Of a stretch of 64,000 nt of DNA, positions 34,266 to 43,678 are shown in pieces. The stretch lies in contig JAWLCV010000009.1 of NCBI GenBank assembly GCA_041686955.1, positions 17,847 through 81,846 on the forward strand. The letters are read 5' to 3'. Under the pieces are notes generated by a model. The model made no database searches. It was given only the letters and a program-made list of their open reading frames with translations, and was not told where the DNA came from. The position numbers and the translations under genes are program-made. The stretch is from UBA7803 sp041686955 (lineage in GTDB: Bacteria > Pseudomonadota > Gammaproteobacteria > Pseudomonadales > Azotimanducaceae). Every line of letters begins with the position of its first letter. The first letter of the stretch is position 1.

Positions 34266-37040
34266 ATGATGGACTACACGTTGAGCGGCGCGCTGGCGGG
34301 CAAGGCGGACCAGCTCGCGCCGAGGCTGGAGGAGGCGCTCGGCGGCACGCCGGACCCGGAGGTGCGCTACGTCTGCGCGCTGAGCGACTTCGCCGCGGCG
34401 GCCATTCTGCGGCACGCCGACTGGTTCCGGGCCGCGCGGGCCGCCTTCGGCGACGCACCGCGCCGGGCGGCGATGATCGAAGCCGCCGGCGAGGCGCTGG
34501 CCGACGCGGGGACCATGGAGGATCTCCAGCGGGGGCTCAGGGCGGTTCGCGCCCGATTTCAGCTCTGGATCGTCTGGCGCCATCTGACCCGCCAGACGGC
34601 GCTGGAGGAGACCACCGCGGCGCTCTCCCACATGGCGGACGTGCTCATCGAGCAGGCGCTCACCCGGCTCCATGACTGGGCCTGCCGGCAGGACGGCACA
34701 CCCCGGGACGCCCACGGCGAGGCCCAGCGCCTGGTTGTGCTGGCGCTGGGCAAGCTGGGGGCACGGGAGCTCAACCTCTCTTCGGACGTGGACCTGATCT
34801 TCGCCTATCCCTCGGCGGGAAGCACCGATCGCGGCCGCACCAACCAGCAGTTCTTCGTGCGGCTGGGGCAGCAGCTCATCCAGGCGCTGGACGCGGTGAC
34901 CGCGGACGGCTTCGTCTTCCGGGTGGACATGCGCCTGCGCCCGTTCGGGGCCAGCGGCCCGCTGGCGGCGCACTTCGCCGCGCTGGAGGATTACTACGTC
35001 ACGCACGGGCGCGACTGGGAGCGTTATGCCTTGATCAAGGCGCGCCCGTGCGCCGGGGACCTGGAGGCGGGCGCCGAGTTGCTGGCGGCGCTGACGCCCT
35101 TCGTCTATCGGCGCTACCTGGATTTCGGCGCCCTCGACGCCCTGCGCGACATGAAGGCGCGCATCTACGCCGAGCGCCACGACCCGGACGACCTGAAGCT
35201 GGGGCCGGGCGGCATCCGTGACGTGGAGTTCACCGTCCAGGTGCAGCAGCTCGTCTGGGGCGGCCGCCAGCGGTCGCTGCAGGAGTCGAGGCTTCTGGCG
35301 GTGCTGCCCGTTCTGGCGGAGCTCGGGCACATGGACGCTGCAACCGCGCGCCACCTGGCGGAGGGCTACCGGTTCCTGCGCGACGCCGAGCACAGCCTGC
35401 AGGCGGAAGCGGATCAGCAGACCCAGACCCTGCCCGCCCAGCCGCTGTCCCGGCTGCGGTTGGCCCGGTCCCTCGGGTTCGCCGACTACGACGCGTTTCT
35501 CGCGGAGCTCGACGCGCACCGCCGGCGCATCGGCGAGGTGTTCGACACCTTGGTCGGCGAGCCCGATCTGGCGGACAGCGAAGCGCTGCGCCTGTGGCTG
35601 GAGCCCAATCGCGAGGATCTGCTCGCAGCCTTCGGCTTCGCCGATCCGCCGGCCGCGGCTCAGGCGCTCGAGACCCTCGTCACCGCGCGGGACCGCTCCG
35701 AGGTGGGCAGCGTGGGCCGGGAGCGCCTGGATCGGCTCATGCCGAGGCTGCTGGAAGGGCTGCGGCAGCTCGAGGATCCCGGGCTGGCTCTGACCCGGGT
35801 GGTCCCCGTGCTCAAGGCGGTGCTGCGCCGGTCCGCCTACCTGGCGCTGCTCCGGGAGAATCCGGCCACCCTGAGCCACTTCCTCAGCCTGGCCGCGAAG
35901 AGCCGCTGGCTCGCCGAAGCCCTGGCCCGGCATCCCGCCTTCTTCGACGCGTTGCTCGATCAGCGCCATCTCGGCGCGCTGCCGGACAAACCTACCCTGG
36001 CGGCGGAGCTCCACGCGCAGATCGCGCAGGCCGAGCCCGACGGGCAGGAGCGGGTGCTGGACGTGCTGCGGGAGTACAAGGAGCACCACGTCTTCAACGT
36101 GGCCCTGGCGGAAGTGCGGGGCACCCTGCCGTTGATGAACGCCAGCGACTATCTGACGTTTCTGGCGGAGGCGGTGCTCGAGGAAGCTCTGGATCTGGCC
36201 TGGCGCGAGAATGCCGAACGGTTCCCGGAGTTCGCGGAGCCGCGCCCGTTCATCATCGTCGGCTACGGCAAGCTGGGCGGCATCGAGCTGGGGCCGGACT
36301 CGGATCTCGATCTGGTGTTCGTGCACGACCTGCCGGCCGCGGCGAACCAGTTCCTGCACCGGCTGGTGCGCCGGCTGCTGCACGTCATCACCGTGCCCAC
36401 GTATCTCGGCAGCCTCTACGAGGTGGACATGCGGCTGCGGCCTTCGGGCCGGGCCGGGACCATGGTGTCGAGCCTGGAGGCGTTCCGCGAGTACCAGCTC
36501 GGCGAGGCCTGGGTCTGGGAGCATCAGGCTCTGGTGCGGGCGCGCGGCGTGGCGGGGGACCCGGAGCTGCTAGCGCGCTTCGACGCGGTGCGTCGGGAAG
36601 TGCTGTGCCTGCCCCGCGATCCGGCCGCGCTGCGGCGCGAGGTGCTCGGCATGCGGCGCCGGATGGCCGAGCACCACGGCGACGAGGACAGCCTGAAGCT
36701 CGGCAGCGGCGGTATCGTGGATATCGAGTTTATGGTCCAATACCTGGTTCTGGCCCACGCGCAAGAACACCCGGAGCTGGCCGTCTTCACGGACAACATG
36801 CGCATCCTGGACACTGCGGAGCGGCTCGCTCTGCTGTCTCCGGCCACCGCCGGAAGCCTGCGCGCCGCCTACCTGGCACTGCGATCCGAGTGGCACCGCA
36901 GCGTGCTCGATCTCCCGGACAGCGAACGCGCCGCCGAGGTGCTTTCGAGTCACCGCGACCGTGTGCGAGGGGCCTGGCAAGAGATTTTCGGTGAGCGCGC
37001 GGCCGACACGGATCCGCCGCTCCAGGACGAGCAGACGTGA
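34266..37040 (+). CDS. glnE: bifunctional glutamine synthetase adenylyltransferase/adenylyl-removing enzyme
   Basis: A 924-residue GlnE that adenylylates and deadenylylates glutamine synthetase in response to PII and glutamine. Two nucleotidyltransferase domains are visible: LGKLGARELNLSSDVDLIF near residue 160 (the adenylyl-removing half, G-x-x-x-x-x-D-x-D) and YGKLGGIELGPDSDLDLVF near residue 665 (the adenylylating half). Each is followed by its helical GlnD-UR_UTase-like domain. Two ATGs adjoin; the second has better spacing (seven bases) to GGAGG. It precedes ilvE by ten bases, as in Pseudomonas. Confidence 0.97.
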   Translation: MMDYTLSGALAGKADQLAPRLEEALGGTPDPEVRYVCALSDFAAAAILRHADWFRAARAAFGDAPRRAAMIEAAGEALADAGTMEDLQRGLRAVRARFQLWIVWRHLTRQTALEETTAALSHMADVLIEQALTRLHDWACRQDGTPRDAHGEAQRLVVLALGKLGARELNLSSDVDLIFAYPSAGSTDRGRTNQQFFVRLGQQLIQALDAVTADGFVFRVDMRLRPFGASGPLAAHFAALEDYYVTHGRDWERYALIKARPCAGDLEAGAELLAALTPFVYRRYLDFGALDALRDMKARIYAERHDPDDLKLGPGGIRDVEFTVQVQQLVWGGRQRSLQESRLLAVLPVLAELGHMDAATARHLAEGYRFLRDAEHSLQAEADQQTQTLPAQPLSRLRLARSLGFADYDAFLAELDAHRRRIGEVFDTLVGEPDLADSEALRLWLEPNREDLLAAFGFADPPAAAQALETLVTARDRSEVGSVGRERLDRLMPRLLEGLRQLEDPGLALTRVVPVLKAVLRRSAYLALLRENPATLSHFLSLAAKSRWLAEALARHPAFFDALLDQRHLGALPDKPTLAAELHAQIAQAEPDGQERVLDVLREYKEHHVFNVALAEVRGTLPLMNASDYLTFLAEAVLEEALDLAWRENAERFPEFAEPRPFIIVGYGKLGGIELGPDSDLDLVFVHDLPAAANQFLHRLVRRLLHVITVPTYLGSLYEVDMRLRPSGRAGTMVSSLEAFREYQLGEAWVWEHQALVRARGVAGDPELLARFDAVRREVLCLPRDPAALRREVLGMRRRMAEHHGDEDSLKLGSGGIVDIEFMVQYLVLAHAQEHPELAVFTDNMRILDTAERLALLSPATAGSLRAAYLALRSEWHRSVLDLPDSERAAEVLSSHRDRVRGAWQEIFGERAADTDPPLQDEQT

Positions 37041-37050
37041 GAGCGTGACG

Positions 37051-37989
37051 ATGAGCGAGAAGAGTTTTGCCGATCGCGACGGCTTCATCTGGCAGAACGG
37101 AGAGCTGGTGCCGTGGGCCGACGCCAAGGTTCACGTGCTCACCCACACGCTGCATTACGGGGTGGGGGTGTTCGAAGGGGTGCGGGCCTACGACACGCCG
37201 AGGGGCCCGTGCATCTTCCGCCTGGAGGACCACACCCGCCGGCTGTTCGACTCGGCCCACATTCTCGGGCTGGAGATTCCCTACACCCCGGAGGAGGTGA
37301 GCCAGGCCCAGCGCGAGGTGTTCCGCGCCAACGAGCTCGTGGAGGGGTATCTGCGCCCCATGGTGTACCTGGGCTCCGAAGGCATGGGCCTGCGCGCCAA
37401 GGGGCTTTCGGTGAACCTGTGCATCGCCGCCTGGCCCTGGCCGGACTACATGGACGCGGACGCCCGGGAGAAGGGCATCAAGGTCCGCACGTCCTCGTTC
37501 ACCCGGCATCACGTGAACATCACCATGTGCAAGGCCAAGGCGAACGGCAACTACATCAACTCCATCCTCGCGCTGCACGAGGCCATGGACTCCGGTTGCG
37601 ACGAGGCGTTGCTGCTCGACACCGAGGGCTACGTGTCGGAGGGTACTGGCGAGAACGTCTTCCTGGTGAAGAACGGCGTGCTGCACACGCCGGAGCTCAC
37701 CTCGTGCCTGAACGGCATCACCCGGGACACCATCGTGCAGCTCGCCGCCGAGCTTGGGGTCGAGGTCCGGGAGCGGCGCATCACCCGGGACGAGGTGTAC
37801 ATCGCCGACGAGGCGTTCTTCACCGGCACGGCCGCCGAGGTGCTGCCGATTCGCGAGCTGGATTCCCGCGTCATCGGCACGGGGCGGCGCGGTCCCGTCA
37901 CCGAGCGGTTCCAGTCGGTCTACTTCGACCAGGTGCGAGGCAAACGCGAGTCGTTCCCCGAGTGGCACGCTCCCGTCTATGACCGCTGA
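37051..37989 (+). CDS. ilvE: branched-chain amino acid aminotransferase
   Basis: A 312-residue class IV PLP aminotransferase for the last step of leucine, isoleucine and valine synthesis. FIWQNGELVPWADAKVHVL opens the protein as in IlvE. The PLP lysine is in MCKAKANGNYINSILA (near residue 160), and EGYVSEGTGENVFLVKNGVL follows. The start is ten bases after glnE with a small spacing; the next gene waaF begins 57 bases after its stop. Confidence 0.97.
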   Translation: MSEKSFADRDGFIWQNGELVPWADAKVHVLTHTLHYGVGVFEGVRAYDTPRGPCIFRLEDHTRRLFDSAHILGLEIPYTPEEVSQAQREVFRANELVEGYLRPMVYLGSEGMGLRAKGLSVNLCIAAWPWPDYMDADAREKGIKVRTSSFTRHHVNITMCKAKANGNYINSILALHEAMDSGCDEALLLDTEGYVSEGTGENVFLVKNGVLHTPELTSCLNGITRDTIVQLAAELGVEVRERRITRDEVYIADEAFFTGTAAEVLPIRELDSRVIGTGRRGPVTERFQSVYFDQVRGKRESFPEWHAPVYDR

Positions 37990-38046
37990 AGCCGCGCCGC
38001 TCCCCGTGCGGGAGCGGCCGCCCGCCGCCCCGGCTCCTCACCTGCC

Positions 38047-39075
38047 ATGAACCGTCGGCTCCCCGAATCCTCCGAGCACCGGATCCTGGTGGTGGCACCG
38101 GCCTGGGTCGGGGACATGGTGATGGCCGAGCCGCTGATCCGCCTGCTCGGGCGGCGCGATCCGGGCGCCGAGGTCCACGTGCTCGCGCCTCCGGCCACTG
38201 CGCCGCTGGCCGGGCGCATGGCCGGCGTGGCCGGGTGCCGGGTGCTCGACGTGGGCCACGGCGAGCTGGGGCTGGCGCGCCGGCTGGCGGCCGCCCGGGC
38301 GATTCGGCGCCAGGGATTCCACCAGGCGGTGGTGCTGCCCAACTCCCTGAAGTCGGCCCTGGTGCCGGCGTTGGCCCGCATCCCGGTGCGCACCGGCTGG
38401 CTCGGCGAGCACCGTTACGGGCTCCTCAACGACCGTCGCCGTCTCGACGAGGAGCGCTATCCGTTGATGGTGGAGCGGTTCCTGGCCCTGGCCCTCGAGC
38501 CGGATGCGCCCCTGCCGGAGCCGCGTCCGCAGCCGCGGCCGCGGCCGGAGCTCACCGTGGACCGGGACAACCAGGCGCGGCTGCTCGCGGAGCTGAACCT
38601 TGCGCCCCGGAACGCCCTGGTGCTGTGTCCGGGGGCCGAGTTCGGCCCGGCCAAGCGCTGGCCCGCGGCCCACTATGCCGCCGTGGCCCGGCACGCGCTC
38701 CTAGAGGGGCGTCCCGTGTGGCTGGTGGGGTCGCCCCGGGACGCCGAGGTGTGCGGCCGCATCGCGGATCTGGCCCCCGGGGTGGCGGATCTGGCCGGCC
38801 GTACCAGCTTGCTCGACGCCGTGGACCTCCTGGCCGCGGCCGACGCCGTGGTCTGCAACGACTCGGGACTGATGCACGTGGCCTGCGCCGTGGGAACCCG
38901 GGTGGTGGCGGTGTTCGGCTCCACCTCCACGGAGTTCACGCCGCCCCTGGGCGCGCAGGCTCAGGTGCTCCGCCTGGCGCTGCCCTGCAGCCCGTGCTTT
39001 CGGCGCGAGTGTCCGCTGGGACACCTGCGCTGCCTGAACGAGCTGGCCCCCGAGCGGGTCATCGAGGTGCTGTAG
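38047..39075 (+). CDS. waaF: ADP-heptose:LPS heptosyltransferase II
   Basis: A 342-residue GT9 enzyme that adds the second heptose to the LPS inner core at the cytoplasmic face of the inner membrane. ILVVAPAWVGDMVMAEPLI opens it (the GDMVM motif), and the donor-binding segment CNDSGLMHVACAVGTRVVAVFGST (partly quoted as NDSGLMHVACAVGT) lies near residue 275. CSPCFRRECPLGHLRCLNEL near the C-terminus is typical of WaaF. Its stop shares one base with the waaC GTG, the first of a chain of overlaps down to the tandem kinase. Confidence 0.96.
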   Translation: MNRRLPESSEHRILVVAPAWVGDMVMAEPLIRLLGRRDPGAEVHVLAPPATAPLAGRMAGVAGCRVLDVGHGELGLARRLAAARAIRRQGFHQAVVLPNSLKSALVPALARIPVRTGWLGEHRYGLLNDRRRLDEERYPLMVERFLALALEPDAPLPEPRPQPRPRPELTVDRDNQARLLAELNLAPRNALVLCPGAEFGPAKRWPAAHYAAVARHALLEGRPVWLVGSPRDAEVCGRIADLAPGVADLAGRTSLLDAVDLLAAADAVVCNDSGLMHVACAVGTRVVAVFGSTSTEFTPPLGAQAQVLRLALPCSPCFRRECPLGHLRCLNELAPERVIEVL

Positions 39076-40121
39076 TGCGGGTTCTCCTCGTCAAGATGAG
39101 CTCCCTGGGCGACGTGGTGCACGCCCTGCCGGCGGTCACGGATGCGGCGGCCGCCGTCGACGGCGTGGAGTTCGACTGGGTGGTGGAAGAAGCTTTCGCC
39201 GCCATTCCGGCCCGACACCCGGCAGTGGCGGAGGTGGTGCCGGTGGGTTGGCGGCGCTGGCGCCGTCGCCTGTCCCGGCATGGGCGGGATCTGGGGGCTT
39301 TCGTTCGTCGCGTGCGGGCGCGCCGCTACGACCTGGTGCTCGACGCCCAGGGCCTGGTGAAGAGCGCGGCGGTAACGGCGCTGGCCCGAGGCGGGATCAA
39401 GGCGGGGTTCGCCCGCGGATCGGCGCGGGAGGGGGCCGCGGCGCTGGCCTACGGCCGGCGCCTGGCGGTGCCCCGGGATCTCCACGCCGTGGACCGGCTG
39501 CGCCGCCTGTTCGCCGCGGCGCTGGGCTATCCGTGCCCCGATACGCCGCCCCGCTTCGGCATCGCGCCGGCGCCCGGGGCCGCCGCCGGTGGTGCGCGCT
39601 GCCTGCTGCTCCACGGCACCACCTGGAAGAGCAAGGAGTGGCCGTTGCCGTTCTGGCGGGAGCTGGCGCGCCAGGCCGGCGGCGCCGGATTCGACGTGGT
39701 GGTTCCCTGGGGCGGCGAGGAGGAACGGGTGCGTGCCGGGCAGATCGCCGCGCAGAGCCCGGCGCGGGTGCTGGAGCCCAAGCCCCTGGAGGCCATGATC
39801 GGCGAGCTCGCCGGCGCCAGCCTGGTGATCGGCGTGGACTCGGGCCTGGCCCACCTGGCGGCGGCCCTGGACGTGCCCACCCTCACGCTGTACGGCAGCA
39901 CGAGCAGCGCGCTGACCGGCTGTCGGGGGATGCGCGCGCGGAACCTGCAGGCGAGCTTTCCCTGCGCGCCCTGCCTGCGCCGGGAATGCGGCTACGCCGG
40001 TCCGGCGCAGATTCGTCAGGGGGAGACGGTCTCTCCGGCCTGTTACGTGGATCTGCCTCCGGAACGGGTGTGGCAGGCGGCCCGGGAGCTGGTGGATGCG
40101 GATCGCGTTCTGCATCTTTAA
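39075..40121 (+). CDS. waaC: ADP-heptose:LPS heptosyltransferase I
   Basis: A 348-residue GT9 enzyme adding the first heptose to Kdo. It opens VLLVKMSSLGDVVHALPAV, the WaaC signature, and contains GVDSGLAHLAAALDVPTLTL (near residue 254) and a KSKEW segment that binds the nucleotide sugar. The GTG start overlaps the waaF stop by one base; the 3' end overlaps waaG by 26 bases. Confidence 0.96.
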   Translation: MRVLLVKMSSLGDVVHALPAVTDAAAAVDGVEFDWVVEEAFAAIPARHPAVAEVVPVGWRRWRRRLSRHGRDLGAFVRRVRARRYDLVLDAQGLVKSAAVTALARGGIKAGFARGSAREGAAALAYGRRLAVPRDLHAVDRLRRLFAAALGYPCPDTPPRFGIAPAPGAAAGGARCLLLHGTTWKSKEWPLPFWRELARQAGGAGFDVVVPWGGEEERVRAGQIAAQSPARVLEPKPLEAMIGELAGASLVIGVDSGLAHLAAALDVPTLTLYGSTSSALTGCRGMRARNLQASFPCAPCLRRECGYAGPAQIRQGETVSPACYVDLPPERVWQAARELVDADRVLHL

Positions 40122-41250
40122 GTACTTCCCGCACGGCGGGATTCCCCGGGACATGATGAAGATGGCCCGGGAGGCGCTGGCGCGGGGGCACCAGGTGCGC
40201 GTGTACGCGGGGCGCTGGGAGGGAGAGCGGCCGGCGGAGCTCGAGGTGATCGAGGTTCCGGCGCGAGGCATCGCGAATCACCGCCGTTACCAGCGGCTCG
40301 CCGACTGGATCGGCAATCATCTCGCCCGCCATCCCGTGGATCTGGTGGTGGGCATGAACAAGATGCCCGGTCTCGACGTCTACTACGCCGGCGACTCCTG
40401 CTACGTGGAGAAGGCCCGCACCCAGCGCGGCGCCCTCTACCGTCGCCTGCCGCGCTACCGGCACTTCGCGCGCTTCGAGCGGGCCGTGTTCGACCCCGAC
40501 GCGCCCACCCGGATCCTCACCATTTCCGACGTCGAGGTGCCGCGCTTCCGCCGCCACTACGGCACCCCGGCGGAACGCTTCTACCCGTTGCCGCCGGGAA
40601 TCGATCCGGACCGGCGGGCGCCGCCGGATCAGGCGGCGCTGCGGGCGCAGTTCCGCGCCGAGTTCGGCGTCGCCGACGACGAGCATCTGCTGCTGTTCCT
40701 CGGTTCCGGCTTCATCAAGAAGGGCCTCGACCGGGCGCTGCGCGCGCTCCACGCCCTGCCCGCGTCCCTCGCCGGCCGGACCCGCCTGTTCGTGGTGGGC
40801 CACGACAAGGCGGCGCCGTTCCGGCGCCTGGCCCGGCGCCTGGGCGTCGCCGACCGAGTACGCTTCTTTCCCGGCCGCGACGACGTGCCCCGGTTTCTCG
40901 CCGGGGCCGACGCCCTGGTGCTGCCGGCCTACGACGAGAACGCCGGCATGGTGATCCTCGAGGCCATGATCGCCGGGCTCCCGGCGCTGGTCACCGCCAA
41001 CTGCGGCTACGCCCGCTACCTGGCGGAGGCGGATGCGGGTCTGGTGAGCCCGGTGCCCTTCCGGCAGCCGGTGCTGGATGCCCAGCTCGCGGAGCTTCTG
41101 ACCTCGCCGCGGCGAGCCGCGTGGCGGCAGAACGGTCTGGCGGCGGCGGATGACCCACGCATCTTCGCCCTGGCCCGGGTCGCGGTGGACTATCTGGAAC
41201 GATTCGCCGCCGAGCGGTGCGCCGACGGTGGAGCACGAGCCGATGGCTGA
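40096..41250 (+). CDS. waaG: LPS core glycosyltransferase (GT4, WaaG-like)
   Basis: A 384-residue retaining GT4 transferase that adds the first outer-core hexose to heptose II. FCIFKYFPHGGIPRDMM near the N-terminus and the C-terminal E-x7-E pattern in DENAGMVILEAMIAGLPAL are the family marks. YYAGDSCYVEKA near residue 97 matches WaaG. It is embedded in the waaF-waaC-waaG-waaP order of Pseudomonas and enteric cores. The actual sugar (glucose or galactosamine) cannot be read from sequence. Confidence 0.93.
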   Translation: MRIAFCIFKYFPHGGIPRDMMKMAREALARGHQVRVYAGRWEGERPAELEVIEVPARGIANHRRYQRLADWIGNHLARHPVDLVVGMNKMPGLDVYYAGDSCYVEKARTQRGALYRRLPRYRHFARFERAVFDPDAPTRILTISDVEVPRFRRHYGTPAERFYPLPPGIDPDRRAPPDQAALRAQFRAEFGVADDEHLLLFLGSGFIKKGLDRALRALHALPASLAGRTRLFVVGHDKAAPFRRLARRLGVADRVRFFPGRDDVPRFLAGADALVLPAYDENAGMVILEAMIAGLPALVTANCGYARYLAEADAGLVSPVPFRQPVLDAQLAELLTSPRRAAWRQNGLAAADDPRIFALARVAVDYLERFAAERCADGGARADG

Positions 41251-42070
41251 ATGTCGGCTGCGGGAGGATCTGGCACGGGCCTGGGGCGACGCGCGGCTGT
41301 TCGAACGCGTGGCGGCGCTGGAAGGCGAGGTGTTTCGCGCCGTCGCCGACCGCCGCACCCTGCGGATCGAAGTGGACGGCCGCGCCTACTTCGCCAAGAT
41401 CCACTCCGGCTCCGGGTGGCGCGAGATCTTCAAGAATCTCTCGACCCTGCGCGCCCCCGTGGTGGGTGCGCGCAACGAGTACCTCGCGTGTCTGGCCCTG
41501 GAGCGCGCGGGCGTGCGGGCCCCCACCGTGGCCGGCTTCGGCGAACGCGGCCTGAGCCCGGCCCGGCGCTTCTCCTTCGTCATCTGCGACGCCCTGGAGG
41601 GTCGCGTGAGCCTGGAAGACGTGACCGCGAACTGGGCGAGCCGGCCGCCGTCTCCGCTGGCGAAGCGCCGACTGGTCGAGGGGGTGGCGAAGATCGCCCG
41701 CGCCATGCACCGCGCCGGCGTGGTGCATCGGGACTTCTACATCTGCCATCTGCTGCTGCGCACGCCCGACGACCCGGCGGGCCCGCCGGATCTGGCCGTC
41801 ATCGATCTCCACCGGGCGCAGATCCACCGGCGGATTCCCCGCCGCTGGCTGCGCCGCGATCTGGCCGCGCTGCTGTACTCGGTGCTGGAGTTGCCGCTGT
41901 CGGAGCGGGACTGGCTGCGCTTCCTGCGGGTCTATCGGGATCGGCCCCTGCGTGACGTGCTCGACGAGGAGGGCGCGTTCTGGCGGAGCGTCGAGCGTCG
42001 CGCCCTGGCTCTGTATCGCAAGGGCCGGCGCAAGGGTCTGGTCAAGGGCGACTATCGGGGGCGGCGCTGA
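41243..42070 (+). CDS. waaP: LPS core heptose(I) kinase
   Basis: A 275-residue sugar kinase that phosphorylates heptose I. VHRDFYICHLLL places the catalytic aspartate at D164, and AVIDLHRAQI provides the metal-binding aspartate; the CH pair in YICH is a WaaP signature. The ATG is chosen because GGTGGAG lies nine bases upstream; it overlaps waaG by eight bases. Core phosphates bind divalent cations between LPS molecules and, in P. aeruginosa, waaP is essential. Confidence 0.94.
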   Translation: MAECRLREDLARAWGDARLFERVAALEGEVFRAVADRRTLRIEVDGRAYFAKIHSGSGWREIFKNLSTLRAPVVGARNEYLACLALERAGVRAPTVAGFGERGLSPARRFSFVICDALEGRVSLEDVTANWASRPPSPLAKRRLVEGVAKIARAMHRAGVVHRDFYICHLLLRTPDDPAGPPDLAVIDLHRAQIHRRIPRRWLRRDLAALLYSVLELPLSERDWLRFLRVYRDRPLRDVLDEEGAFWRSVERRALALYRKGRRKGLVKGDYRGRR

Positions 42071-43605
42071 TGGAACCGCTGGCGGACGCCGTGCCGGAGC
42101 TGTCGGCCGCAGACGTGGCGGCCGCAGGCCGCCGGCTGCCCGCCCGCTTCCGTTGCCGTCTGCACCTGGAGGGTGCGGGGCCTGGGTCCCGGGCCGCGGT
42201 GGCGACGGTGCTGGTGGAGGACGTGCTGCGGCTGCTGCCGGGTCGCCGGCTGACGGCCCGCGTCCGGCTGGAGCCGGGCCGGCCGGAATCGGGCCGGCCG
42301 GAACCGGGCCTCGCGGCTGTGCCGGCGGTGGCGGTATTGAAGCTGTTCCTGGGTCCCGGAGCCCGCCGCTACTGTGCTCGCGAGGCCCGGGGTGCTGCGC
42401 TCGTAACGGCGGCCGGGGTGCAGAATCCGGCGCTCCGGGGCCGGGTGGCTGGCGCCCCGGGTGAAACCGTTGCCGCGCGGGGGCTGCTGTTCGAGTACGT
42501 GGACGGCGCCCGGCCACTTTCCGACGACGACTCCGGGGAGTTCCTCGGCGCCGTCACGGCGCTGGCGCGCCTGCACGCGGCCGGCGCGGTGCACCGTGAT
42601 CCCCACCTGGAAAACTTCCTACTGCGCCCCGGCGCTGGTGTCGGCGGCGATGCCGGACTGTGGCTGGTGGACGGCGACGGCGTGCGTCGCGCCGCTCGGC
42701 GCGGCAACCTCCGCCAGGCGGCGAGCCTGGCCAATCTGGCGCGGCTGAGTGCAGAGCGGCCGCCGCAGGCCGACGTGGAGCTGCCGCGGGTGTACCGGGC
42801 CTATGCCGCCGCCCGCGGCTGGGCCGGCGGCGCGGCGGCGCAGACGGAAGCGGTGCGCGCGCTGACCCGCCTGACGCGGCGCCAGCGCCGGGCGCGGGTG
42901 CGCCGTTACCTGGCGAAGGCGCAGCGGGACTGCACCGAGTTCCACTGCAGCCGCACCTGGCGCCACTACCTCGTGTGCCAGCGCGGCTTCTGCGGACCCG
43001 AGCTGGCGCGGTTCGTCGACGACCCGGACGCCGGGTTCCGGAACGCGCAGGTGCTGAAGGCGGGCAACAGCGCCACCGTGGTGCGCTTGCACCTGCAGGG
43101 CCGGCCGGTGGTGGTGAAGCGGTACAACCAGAAGAACGCCTGGCAGGCGCTCAAGCGCGCGGTGCGGCCGGTGGCCCGGTTTCGCCGGGCGTGGCTGAAC
43201 GGCCAGCGGCTGAGCTTCCTCGGGATCCCCACCGCCCGGCCCCTGGCCCTGCTGGAGCAGCGCTTCGGACCGCTGCGGGGCCGTGCCTATCTGATCATGG
43301 AAGATCTGGGCGACGTGGACCTGGGCGCGGAGGTGGCGGCCCGGGGGCTCGATGAGGCTCGACTCGAGCAGGTGGTGCGTCTGTTTCAGGGGCTCGCGGC
43401 CGCCGGGCTCACCCATGGCGACACCAAGATCAGCAACTTCCTCGTCACGCCCCGCGGCGTCAGCCTGGTGGATCTGGATGCCCTGCGCCCGAGCCGCGCC
43501 GGGCAGGCGAAGGACCGGCGGCGGTTTCTCGCCAACTTCGATGCGGATCCGGCCTTGCGTCGGCGCTGCGCTGCGGCGTTCGCCGCCGCCGGCCTGGACA
43601 CTTGA
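42070..43605 (+). CDS. tandem-domain LPS/InaA-type kinase
   Basis: A 511-residue protein holding two small kinase-fold domains in a row. Domain 1 has K91 (AVLKLFLG), D177 (AVHRDPHLENF) and a DGD in LVDGDGVRR. Domain 2 has K350 (VVVKRYNQKN), D451 (LTHGDTKISNF) and LVDLDALR. Both therefore keep the lysine, catalytic aspartate and metal aspartate and could each be active. Its ATG overlaps the waaP stop (TGATG). It is probably the counterpart of the Pseudomonas core kinases WapP/WapQ, phosphorylating further core positions. Two 15-bp repeats enriched in G-R-P/E lie near residues 68-78. Confidence 0.85.
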   Translation: MEPLADAVPELSAADVAAAGRRLPARFRCRLHLEGAGPGSRAAVATVLVEDVLRLLPGRRLTARVRLEPGRPESGRPEPGLAAVPAVAVLKLFLGPGARRYCAREARGAALVTAAGVQNPALRGRVAGAPGETVAARGLLFEYVDGARPLSDDDSGEFLGAVTALARLHAAGAVHRDPHLENFLLRPGAGVGGDAGLWLVDGDGVRRAARRGNLRQAASLANLARLSAERPPQADVELPRVYRAYAAARGWAGGAAAQTEAVRALTRLTRRQRRARVRRYLAKAQRDCTEFHCSRTWRHYLVCQRGFCGPELARFVDDPDAGFRNAQVLKAGNSATVVRLHLQGRPVVVKRYNQKNAWQALKRAVRPVARFRRAWLNGQRLSFLGIPTARPLALLEQRFGPLRGRAYLIMEDLGDVDLGAEVAARGLDEARLEQVVRLFQGLAAAGLTHGDTKISNFLVTPRGVSLVDLDALRPSRAGQAKDRRRFLANFDADPALRRRCAAAFAAAGLDT

Positions 43606-43640
43606 CCGGCAGCGCGGTTTTGCCGCTTGGCTGCGGCGGC

Positions 43641-43646
43641 TATAGT
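43641..43646 (+). promoter_or_regulatory. possible -10 element before the carbamoyltransferase gene
   Basis: TATAGT stands 33 bases before the GTG start in the only gap (73 bases) in this stretch of LPS genes, so a separate promoter here is plausible. The -35 region is poor. Confidence 0.3.
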
Positions 43647-43678
43647 ACGCCGTTTCTCGTCACCGGCATTGCCATCAC

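Noticed and set aside
32208..36524. A 1438-codon open frame on the minus strand
   Set aside because: It lies opposite the GspE-type ATPase and glnE, both unmistakable. Long antisense frames are expected at this GC content, and its translation has no recognisable domain.
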